Assembly: GCA_016801845.1 (NCBI GenBank)
Contig: CM028916.1
Coordinates: 14,690,014 to 14,754,013 of the forward strand
DNA: 64,000 nucleotides
Direction: 5' to 3'
Source: Polydactylus sextarius
Lineage: Eukaryota; Chordata; Actinopteri; Polynemidae
Shown here: piece by piece, positions 50,601-62,700 of the stretch
Position numbering within the stretch: position 1 is the first letter of the stretch
Layout of the letters: each line of letters opens with the position of its first letter
Notes under the pieces: generated by a model
Told to the model about the DNA's origin: nothing
Database searches by the model: none
The model's input: the letters and a program-made list of their open reading frames with translations, nothing else
Translations under genes and position numbers: made by a program

Positions 50601-53600
50601 CTGATAAATGGGTTAAGGTGCACACTCATTTTTTCCCTTCTGAGCTGGGTCAAAGTTCGCTTTTGTGCACGGTTTGCATTTTTGGCTGCCCAGCAGACTT
50701 CCTCCACTAGCACATTAGGTTCCATGTACTTCATATCCTACTTTTTTTTTTTTTTATTTCTCTTTCTCTTTAAACTGGATGACCTATGGTTGTGTTCTAA
50801 ATGCAGATTTTATTTTTTCATTTGTTCATTTCACAAACATTATGTAAGACATAACATCAAGCTATCTGCAAACTGCAAACTCCTGAGTGAAGTCCAGTGA
50901 TTGGCCAAATCAATGTGATAAACCTTCGCACTTTCATTTTCATGGGTTTAAAAATAAATGAATGCTGTCTCAGATCTGTGGTCAGCCTGATGAATCTGGG
51001 GTGTAATGGAAACTGAGGAGTCAGCTTGTATTTGTGACAAAGTGTAAGCTGTCAATAAGACATTTCATTCACATTTCCCTTATATTTCAAATTTTCTTCT
51101 GGTCTTTCAAAATAAGTTTGGTCTCTCTCTCTTGCTCTCTCTCTCTGTGCATGTGTGTGTGGTTGGGAAGAGGGAGAGAAACAAACATTATCAAAACCAA
51201 ATATTCTCCAGTTTGTGTTTTACTTGTAATTTGATAACTGAGAATTTCAGCCCACATAGATCAAAGTTAAGGGCCTCTGGCTAGTCGGGGCATTCTTTGC
51301 AGTTCTAGATAAGGGTCTAATCAATGACTATGACCTTATTCTTAGTCAATGGACCCTTTTCATTACTTGGAAGAAAGAAGGATACCCCAGGATATTTTGT
51401 ATGCTAACACAATCAACCTATATATAAACAAGAAGAGAAAAAAGCTCCCTTTGTTACTATCTTGAGACTTTATTTGCCAGAGTGAGTAAACTTCAGTTTG
51501 TTTTACTCAGACACACCCAGAATTTTAATGAGGTATCGTCAGTGGGATCCTTTCAGTGGGCCTATTTAAAAACAAATGCCACTATCAGAGAGGACTACTC
51601 CAAATGACCTGGCCTGACAAAGACCTTTGACCTTGTGAGTAGAGTAAGTCTTTTCACACTTCATCTGGACATCAACCTTCTGCCATAACTTCTCGAATGA
51701 TTATGTTCTACTGAAAAGCGAAGGGCAGCTTTAAGAGCAACATGTCCTTCACTTAGTGACTTTACTGGCAAACAACAGCTAAAACAGGGCTACACACTCG
51801 CCCCCAATTGTTTGATTACTCCTCTGGGATCACTGTGTTCGGTGGATGCAGTTTGCCTTGACACACATTCACAAACGCACGCACACACAAACAGACACAC
51901 ATGCATCATGCACACACACACACAAACTCTTCGATCTGCAGTAACTCCAGGCAAAGACCAAGGTTCACTGGATACTAATCAGGAATTGCTGTTTGCTGAC
52001 AGTGCTGGATTGGCCTGTCACTTGGAGGAAGCACTCAAAAAAAACAAAAAAAAACAAAACAAAACAAACAAACAAACAAAAAAACACTATCAGCTTTGCA
52101 AATGGCTGAATTGAATTGTTTGGTTGTGTCTATAATATTATGTCTGTGATCACAGCTTTGAAGGCATTTAAAGCTTTAACAGAGTATTGATAAAACAATA
52201 AAAGTGATGATACACCTACCCAGTAAGCGTGTACTGCCCACACATGGAGCAGCAAGTGTGGCAGCAAAATTTGGATTAGGCTTATATATGTTTGTGGAGA
52301 ACCATTGCAAAAGCAGATGCTTCCATACAAGTGCAAGAGTTTGATGAGTATAGCCCCGTTTCCACTGCAGGAACCTCCGGGTAATAATATAGGAACTCGT
52401 GGTTCCTGTGGGTCTTCACCAGAGGAACAGTTCCCGAGGGGCAAAACTTGGGAACCTTTTCATGACCCAAAAAAGTACCTGACCAGGGGTAGGTACATTC
52501 CGTTCAGCTTGGGCAGGGTTTTAGGTTGACTCTGTGGTGATTGGTTGTAACTCAAGATGCTACATGACACAGACAACAAAGAAGCGCCATTTTTAAATCC
52601 GAGCGACAGAAGGGTATCAATAAATACTTTCTATAAATAGAATTGAAGAAGTGAACAAAGTGACATAGTGGAAATCGTTGCAAAACAATTGCAAGGTTTC
52701 ACATATAATGATCAATGTGTGGCGGCCGTCACAGAATCAACACTGGCTGCCGCAAATTTATTAATTTATTTTTTTCCAACGCGAAACAAGATGTTAAAAA
52801 CAAACTGATGTTTCCATTCTCTCTCTCTCTCTCACACACACACACCCACACACTCAGACTGCGGTGTGTAGTTTATTAATAATGCGATGGAGCTGTCACA
52901 GAGAAGACGATCGACATCCCACCCCCCCATCACATCAGTGATCAGGTGTCTTACCCTCAGTGGAGACACAGACGCTACAAGGGCTAAGTGAGAGGATGTT
53001 CCTGAAAAGTTACCTGTACCTTACTTGGTGAAAACACGGCTCATGAAAATGATATGATTTCTATGCTATGCCTTCATAGTCACCAGATATCAGATGAAAT
53101 AAAGGCCCATGTATAATTTAGGAGATCATGTGTTTACAATTGTGATAAAAGAAGTAGGAGGAGAATGGACAGCGACAGTAATATTACTGCACTTTGATTT
53201 TACCTTTTGACAGCCACTGCAGGAGTCTCGATATAAATCATAATTATGCCATAGAAAAGAATTATAGTACTATCCACTGTATAGAGAAGTGGCACAGAGT
53301 CTCTTTATCTTTGAGTTGTACTGAGCAGATCCAGTGGCCAGGATTAGGCAAAATTGTGGCATGGGGCCTTTAAGAAACTCATGTGACCATGAAAAAGGTC
53401 ATGACATTAGCTTGTGGGTACGGGGAGTGGCTGTGCTGAGTGCCCTTAGTGGTCAACCAATCTCTTTTACTTGTAAAACAATGGTTCTTCTTGACTGAGC
53501 TGTGTGCTTGACAGAAGGCTAGTCAGCTACTGTGGTGTATACCACTGTGACTGATTCATATTCTTCTTTTTTGCTAAAGTCAGCAAACCAGCCAAAGCTT

Positions 53601-56600
53601 CTTTGGAGACTATCATTACTATTAATTGGCTTTTGGCTGATTGTTGATGATGTCATTGGCATATCCACAGTGTACAGTAAAAGCATTTAAATAGATGAGT
53701 ATTTCTTTTTCATACTTTTTTTTCTTTTAGTCGTGTGTATATAACATTTGTTTTCTCACTTCTTGGTCAGCATCTTTAATAAGTTTCCTGTATGAGACAT
53801 TAGATTAGCCATTGGTAGGTTTAAGTCTGTTGGACACAGGCTGCAGCAGGGCATTGTGGGAATGCTGATCTAGTGGGTTGTAGAGGATTAAGGTCACCAT
53901 GAATAAGGAGCTCAGGCCTCCTTTGCTTTCCACAGCTTCTTGTACTCATTCTTTATTTCAAGAAAGAAATTGGGTCATTTCATATACATACATAATGTCA
54001 TATTAGTGGCTATCATAGTATACATTACTTTCTGTTGCAATATGACTGCATCTTATTGTGTCAAAGTGTTTTTCTATAGCTCACCATAGGATGTACTTTT
54101 CCAGTCACAATGCAGTGGTCTATTCAGTGCACATGATGCTTTATGCACAACCAAAGAATTCCAATCCCATGTGGTCTATGACCAGTGAACCGTCACTTTT
54201 CTCCCAGCATCACATAGAGAAGCAGTCTTGAGGTTAGTTGGTTCAAACTCAGCAGGTCTTGCACCCATCGCCCTGCTCTCCACTTATTGGCTCTGTCATT
54301 CCAGCTGCGATAGTGTCTGTGAACAGAGAGCATTATTCATGTCCTCAGAAGGGGGCAAGTCCTAATTGAAATTCCGGTCTTTTCCACTGGAATGAAGCAG
54401 GCCCCGCCGACACCCACTGTATTATGCTGGCCCTGTCACCTTGAAAGGCCCATCTGGAGACTGTTCACATTCCTGTGAAGAAGAAATGATCCATTAAGAA
54501 AAAAAAAAAAAAAAAGAAATGGTGATGTTTGACAAAAAGACCTAAATGAAGCAGGACAAATGATTTGGGCGGAATGAAAAAAAAAACAACAAAAAACTAA
54601 AACACAACTGCTGCATTACAGTGGTGTTCACTTTATATGGCTTGATGTGAAGCCATCTTCTACACTGCAGTAACTAAAGGGCTGGACTGTCTGTGCTCGC
54701 TGGCTGCCAGTGTGGTGTGCATGCTAATGACTGGGTGAATGAATCAGTGCCATTCTGATAGAGGAGAAATGAGTACAAGGAACCTCTTTCTAGTTGGCTC
54801 TCTCTCACAGCAGCCTACTGTCTTCGTCTGTCTACTGTCTCCGAACAACAACTGTACATGGGGATTTATTGCCTTTATTTAATGTCTTTATATGTGCTGT
54901 AGTTGTAAAAGTGACCCAAATTTCTTACTGATACCACAGTGTATTGATTTTTTTCAATTAATCAATTAATCGTGCAGTCTATAAAACATCAATTTTCCAT
55001 AGTCCAATGTGTTGATGTCTTATAAATAGCTTCCTTTATTCAACTAACAGTACAAAACTTCAATTCACTTAATATTTTCCATCACAAAGAGATACACTTT
55101 TTCCACTGGCTCCACTTGCTTACTAAGCCAGAGAATCATCATCGTCATCATCACCACCATGTTTTAACCTGTCTGCCCTACCTTATCAGAGACGGTGTTC
55201 TGTTTCACATGTTGATTCATCAACCATCAACCTTCAGTTGTTTTTCCTCAGCACACCAGATTCAGTGTTCTATGCATAAGATACTCCTGATATTATATCA
55301 ACAAGAGATCTTGAAAATGTGGGATTTACTCTGTTGTCAAACATGTCCATTTTGTGTCTTTGCCATTTACAGAAAATTAAATAACACATGCACTTTCTCT
55401 CTCTTTCTCTCTTTGTGTCTCTCTTTTGTTCCCCCTGTCAGGGATTGAGCTGTGCCTGCCAGGATGGCGTTTCTCCATGACTATGGTGGCCAATTTTGTG
55501 GTGTTGGGCGGTCAGCTGTTGATGCCTGGGGTGGCTTACCTCTGTGGCGACTGGCAAGTCCTTCAGGCAGTTATCATTTGCCCCCTGTTGCTGATGGTGT
55601 CTTACATCTGGTAAGAAATAGACCCGAGCATCCGCTGCACTTTGGCACGGATCTGTCTTTTCTTTGTGTTATTCTGTTGAAGCCCCATCCAACACTGAAT
55701 TATGTGACTCCATCTGAGGTAAAAAAATCTTCATGGGTTACATTTTAAGGATCCATTGTCTTTATCGTCTAAATCTGGCAATAACCTTGTTAAGCCAAGG
55801 ATACTTTCACAGATTTAGATGGTATAAACAAAGGAGAGGAGAAATTCTTCCCTCCATGGACATTTGCAGGAGTGGATTCCCAGACAAATTTAATGCAATG
55901 TCTTTGTGAACGTCTCTGTTATCTAATTTGGCGTGACCTCTACCGTGTCTGCAGTCTGTTTTCCTAAAGCTCAGGCACTAAATACTCGTGTTTTCACCTC
56001 CATTAATTCTGTGATGATGCACAATGGTCCACGGCACTGCTGAAGGTCAAGAGAAAGAATACAATATAGATTTGATGTATCAATGACTTTGGCTTCTCCG
56101 TGTAGTTTTTAAAGCACCAAATCTAATCAAATATCAATATTGGTGATATACTTCACTTAATATGCGGCATAGAGAACAGAAATTATTGGTTGTTGGGATT
56201 TATCAAATCAAATCAAAGTTGTTTCTCTAATCTCATAGCTCAACATTGTGACATCATTTGCTTAATGATGTCATTGTCATGTTATGCTCTGTGCATAAAG
56301 ATCTGAAGTAAGTTTGATTAGTTTAAAACAACATATTGAGATGGTAAATACCTGTTATTTCATACTAACCTGAGAAATACATAGTGCTGTTCTGCAGAAC
56401 TAAGCAATGCAAGGGCAGATACTTACTGAAAAAACGGCTATTGACCCCTGGGGATAGAAAAGTCATCACGTGTACAAAACACTAGCAACATGATATGCAC
56501 CAACACTGACTGCCTGAAATGGTCTGTCAACCCTGTTTTGTACCTTCATTCCAACTCACTGTAATTGACAGATAGATGCTTCAAGCAGGTAATCCATGTG

Positions 56601-59600
56601 GTTGTATCAACTGTGCAACTCATGCTTTTACTCACCGAAATGTGCTACTGCTCAGTTGGGTAGAGAATCTGGAGTTCCCATTTCTATTATGTGACTACAG
56701 CAATTCCTCTGTCACAACACCTAAAAAAAGAAAAACAAAAACAAGGAAAGTCCATCAAAGTGTCTCAATTCAAACATACAATTCAAACTGTGTCTGCTCC
56801 ACTGGAGCGGCAACTTGTACCTGCAGATGTCAGCAGCCTCTGCAAGGTCGTATGCATACTTCTCAGATCGAAGGCAGAAACGAGTGATGAAATTAAACAT
56901 GCTGTTCAGACAAAGGCTTGAAATCTCATCTCAGGCAGCTCTGAAGGCATCGAAGAGATGGTCACGGTTGAATCAAACAAAACTGGGCTGTATTGCAATT
57001 CTATTTGGCAAGGATTACAACTTGGAAACGATCAGAGAGGGTGTTTTCCACAGTAGGACTTGATGTAAATGCACTGCACTCCTGTCTTCATCCTGACCAC
57101 TGCAGGAAGTCTGTTCCTTTATGTGGTTGTGATAGTGGCGTATAGGACTGTTTAACTAGATCCCCTTTCTTCAGCTTTTCTGCTTAGTTTGATAAACAGT
57201 GTCAGAAAAGGCAGGAGAGAGGAGATGACATGCAGCATAGGGCCTTGGCTAGATTAGAATTCCCTCCTCTGCAGTAAGGACTCAGCCTTGTCAGGAGTAT
57301 GCACAATATCAGGTGAACCACAAGTGCATCTCAACAGACATTGGCTTTGAATGGTCAAATAGTTCCCAGTGAATATTGATTCCTCCCATCCATGCAGCAC
57401 ACAGTACCAAGACACGCAAATACATCAGCATGTCTGTCAGCCTTCACAAAAGGACAGTTGAAAGTTCAGGGGCATGGACTCACACTGACTGTCTTGATCA
57501 CACTAGACGGTCTTCATGGGCACCTATTGGACTTAATGCTGATAAAGTAGCTGACTGAGAATGTAATACAGCTGATCGGGCTAAAGAGTTCAACGCTGCA
57601 GGTGATCCAAGTTTGCTGATTTGCGGAAACAGACCACACCAGTGCAAGATGACGAAATCTGCACTTTGGCTTCACAGACATCTGCTGTAGAGAAATTCAA
57701 CCAGTTGAGGAAAGTTGCATTGTTTTTTCCTCTGATTACTCGGAGGAACGTGTACAATATAATGTAATACAACTTCCAAATCAGATTGAAATCAGGGACA
57801 CGGATGACAACTGGGTTTCCGTGTTTTGTGTTTGTGACACTGGACTGATTTCCTGCTCATGATATTATTTACATTGGTTGCACTTCCATTTAAATCAAAA
57901 ATGCCAAGCTGGTTAACAAAACAGAAGATTTAGTTCTACTAACCCTGATGTGTGAGCTTTCAAACGGTCTTTTTAAAAGGAGGATGTATTTGAGTCTGAC
58001 TCATTTTTCATGCCTTATTAACAAGAACACCCCCTGTCTTTTTTGACAGGATCTTCCCTGAGTCACTGCGTTGGTTGTTGGCCACTCAGCAGTATTACCG
58101 CTCCAAGTGGATCATGGGACACATAGCAAAGAAAAACCAAGCCAACCCAGATAACATCCTTGCAGGTAACAGAAACATTTACATCAATGTTAAAGACTGT
58201 AAAAGGCTGCCTTTTTACATTTTTATGTTGTGTATGTGATATGTATGTGTATATGTGTGTGTTGATACGCTACAGTGTTATAGTATCATTATGTGTCTAT
58301 ATATTTGCTATTTGCTGCAGTATTGTCTTTTTAAATTTTTGGCATGACAGGTAGTGTAGAAGTATCCCCAGCTGTGCTTTTCTAAATAAGCCAAATTAAC
58401 CATGTTATATCTATTTCCTGTCTCGTTTCCATGGTAACATGTTACCCCAGAGGGAGCAGTGGGTGTTGAACATTGCATTATGACACTCTAGAATGTTCAT
58501 TAATTTCATTACGGCTCGGGTGGGTGGACATGAGCTGACACAACGGTGTGCAGAAGGCAGATGGAAGCAGGTCATGCACTTTGACCTCAGGTTAACTGTT
58601 AATGTTTGCGCTCAGAAGAACCTGCAGACCAGGGACAAGGGGCAGAGTGAACTGTGTTGTAATCAAATGATACAGCTGATTGCGTTTGTACCTACACTTT
58701 AAGAGATCTGCTAGGATACTTTTTCAGTTTTTGGCATGCCACTACTTACTACTACTCACTGCAATTATCAATTCATTTCAGAAAAATAAAACAAACAAAC
58801 AAAAAAAAAAAACAAGAAAAACAGCTCAACTGCTGAGAAGAAGTTCAAAGATGAAACACTCAGTGTGAAATTGACTGAACTTTCTTAGAAGTCAGAGACC
58901 ACGTGCTGACGCAGCATTTAGAAAAGTACATTGCCATAGACATTAATTTATCCTTTCTTGTTTTATAGTAACTGGCTGTCCCCAACCCTTACTATAATAT
59001 TTCCTACTTTCAAGTGCTCAGCACTAAATATAAGGTTGGGCACAGGAGGTACTTACTGTTGCCATAGAGGAGTTGTGCAATGTTTTAACGCATCAAGACA
59101 TGACAGATACATGTCTAACTGATTAGATCATCCTCGTAACGCGGCCAAGCTTATTTCCAAAGTTCTCAGTCAGAGGAAGTCTTCTTACTCTGAGGTTTGT
59201 AGGTCAGGTGAGAGAATCAAAACATGACAGATACAGTCGGAGATAACTTGAGGCAGTGGTGTGGAATGCTGTCACATGCCTGAGTCAACATGAACCTACA
59301 GTGCCACAAAGCACAGATGCGTTTCTCTGGCAACCAACACACACTAATACCAAAACATCAACAGTGAGCAATGTCATACATCACCAATGGCTCGGGGGGG
59401 TATTACCCTGTCGGGAACTGTTCCTGTTCTTCTGTGAGCATTGTCATACCTGTCTCACAAAGCAGCAGGAGACTGGTTGTGTGGGATGAAACATGCTCAT
59501 TAAAAATACATGTGGAATTTTCTGTGGCTGGAATAAATCTGGGGCATCCCCTTGACTCTTGGAGAACCTGTACTGCTGTCGAACTGTCCTTTCACATGAA

Positions 59601-59662
59601 CACTCAGTCTGACGGTGTTAACTACTATTTGCCTGATACTGTATGAGCAGATTTATTAGTTA

Positions 59663-59702
<40 letters not shown>

Positions 59703-62700
59703 AATCAGTGTATATGTTGACCCATATCTTTCTAAATACTAACATATTCATTCATTTTTTGTATTTTGTATCCACGAAGTAGTAACCATATATTTATTTT
59801 ATTTTATTTTAGCCTTTATAAACCCTGCCAATCTCTTATAAACCTTTCCCATGCTTGTTATTTATTTTATAGGGTAGAAATTGCTTAGTTTACTGCAAAA
59901 ATAATGAAAATCTAAAAAAATAAAAATACCTGTAGGCCGCAGAATCCCACAATGAAGACTCCTGTGATCTAAATTTACTTACACTAGCCACAAAAAGCTA
60001 GTTTTTAGACACAAATATATAAAACATTATATTTTCAACACTGTATTATATTGACATTACAACATTATGTTATTAACACTATATTTATGAATTCTATTTG
60101 TTATTTATTTGTTATTTTATCTATTTGTATTATTCATTTCATTGTTTATATTGAAGAAACAAAGGTAGAAATTTAGGTAGAACATTGCACACAAGTATTC
60201 AAAATCACAACCCATACCACTGGTGTACTAAAAGATACTCACTATAAAATAGTGAGAAACTTTTATATTAATATATTAAAATATGAATGTCAAACTTCAC
60301 ATCAGCTAGGCTCTAAAATGAATCTGTTTATCTTGTTTTCCAGAACTGCAGAGAGCTCTTCAAAAGAAACCCAAAAAGACATGTATTGTGAAAATGGTTG
60401 GGACAAGAAACCTGTGGAAGAATATCGTTGTGCTCTGTGTCAACTCGTAAGTGTTTGCCTTATGTGTTAGTGCAGGGGAGACTGTTTGGAGAGTGTGTCA
60501 AGGTGATAATGTATGTGGGAGAATTAGAAAACAGAAAGCAAAAGGCAATTTGTGTTGGGTGTGTGTGTGTGTGTGTGCTGGTGGGTGTGGAGTGAAGCGA
60601 TGCCAGGCAGACACGCCATTTTATACAGTTAAGATGCCACTATTGGCATTACTATTGGCCACTGGAGGCTCGATACGGCATTGATCAGTGACCCTTGATT
60701 CTTTCGTCCTTCCACATTTGCGCTGCTCTCTCTTTTCATCTTTAGTGGGATCACTCCTCTCTCCATCTGAGACCTCATCTTCATCTGGGCAGACCCAGCT
60801 TTAGCTCTGCTTCATTGCACTGTGTCCCTGACTCCCCAAGTCAGCATAAATTTTACATGAGCTTTGTCCTTATGAAACATTAGACAACCAGGAGAAAGGG
60901 TGTGAGTGTTTGCCTGTGTTTTTTTTGTATGTGTGTGTGCCTGTGTATGTGTGTATGCCTGTGGGGCGTGTATTTCATATGTCAATAATCCAGTGTTTAC
61001 ATGCGTGCAACATAGTTAGAGATGAAAGTAAACATGATCACATCCTCTTCCTCCTCCTGTCTTCTCCTATTGTATGTTATTTTATTCCTCATTTTTTTAT
61101 TATTTACCTCTCAATTTTATTCTCTGCTACATACCTCCACTACCTTTCCTCAACACTCAAAGTATCTCATAATTTCATCCACCAAACTCTATGATATTTC
61201 TCTGAATTTACCTCACCACTTGTATATTCTTTATGCAGGCTCACAGGCTATGGAATCCACCACTGCTTTGCTCGCAGCATGATGGAGCCTGAAGCCCGGG
61301 AGACCACCATGTTCCATAACTTCTATGTAGACTATTACACCATGGCGGGCATTGCAGTGGCGTCCTGCATAGCGCTTTGCCCGGCAGTGGGTCTAATGGG
61401 CCGGCGGGGAGGCCTTCTCATGTTCATGATCATCACTGCACTAGCATCACTGCTGCAGCTGGGCCTGCTCAACCGTGAGTGCATAATGAATAACACATGT
61501 CCACTTACATTTGAAATTCTGCTCATTCTTGAGGACTGATGTCACTATGATGTAGTTTGTTGTTATCATTATTGACATTAAAACATCAGTTTTCAGTTAT
61601 GGGACTGTTAAGTTCAATAATTATGTAGCTCCCAGTTTGTACATGGTTTATGCAGCTATAACACACAAAGAAAAAAAAACCCACCCCGATTTTGCTAAGA
61701 TGTATTAAACTTCCCACAAAGCTTGTTTCAAAATTAAAGATAAGAAATGTAAGATACAAGATAGAAATAAGCAACCTTTACAGGTGCTTTTAAAATGTAC
61801 ATGCTAATAATAAAAAACTGAGCTTGAATGGGATTGCCACAGGAATAGGCAGGTAAGGTCAGAGATACCAGTCTTAACATGGAATTTGGTAATGATGAGA
61901 AAAAGTATAAAATACCACCAGCATCATCCTGTAATTTTTAGATTAGCTATTAAAGAATGTACTGATTACAGAATGAATGTTTTAACCCAGTGTTTCTTGC
62001 TGTAATAGCTTACATCTCTACCTGTGAGTTCACTGTGTAAAAGCTTAGTTACCTTCATTTGTTTGTAATGGAGCAGTTGAACATGATTACAAATTGCTGT
62101 CTTAGTCAATGTTTACCGAAAAAGTGATCCAGATTATCAAAACAGAACACAAGTCAGTTTATTCAGTGACAAATGAGAAGTCTCATGATCTAATGTTTAA
62201 CCTGAGTCAACACATCAAGGTTATTCCTGTTTCTTGTTCACAGTTGAAGGTTTGTATGTTTTGCTTGCAGTGTTGATTCGTGTGAATGTTTTTAATGTTT
62301 TATTTGTTGTGTTTCTAACCAATTTATGTCTGTTGATCTTAATTCTGCTCTAGTGCTCGGGAAGTACAGTGACCATCTGAACATAAGTATGACCATCTCT
62401 TTATTTCTATTCTTACGTTTTTTCTGATAATGTCTTGAGTTGTGTAACTTTTTTCCCACTACTGTCGGTTTATCAGCTTCACATCCTGTCAAAGTGTGAA
62501 TTGAATCATTGTCCATGATGACTTTGACCATGTCACTTAGGTTGCTGCACTATCTTGATGAGGAAAAATGCTGCATGTAGATATGTTGCAGTGTTTTATT
62601 AGGCAAACCCTGCAGAGACCCATAATGAAGTCCTAGATTTAATTACGTGTGAATTATCTGTGAATCTCACCAGCCTTTCTTCAATACTCTCTCTATCAAT

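Larger units (their letters stand above)
42235..55441 (+). other. slc22a23 intron 3
   Basis: 13.2 kb, the largest intron. Holds (TG)n at 47.6 kb, a T-run at 48,962-48,986, an LTR-like stretch at about 51.2-51.6 kb, an inverted-repeat element at 52.35-53.05 kb and an A-run at 54,499-54,515. A CpG-containing block at 43,260-43,340 stands out. No other exon recognised. Confidence 0.8.

Noticed and set aside
56576..57063. Overlapping frames in slc22a23 intron 4
   Set aside because: Three overlapping frames in different phases with no known motif; may be an eroded repeat but not supportable.
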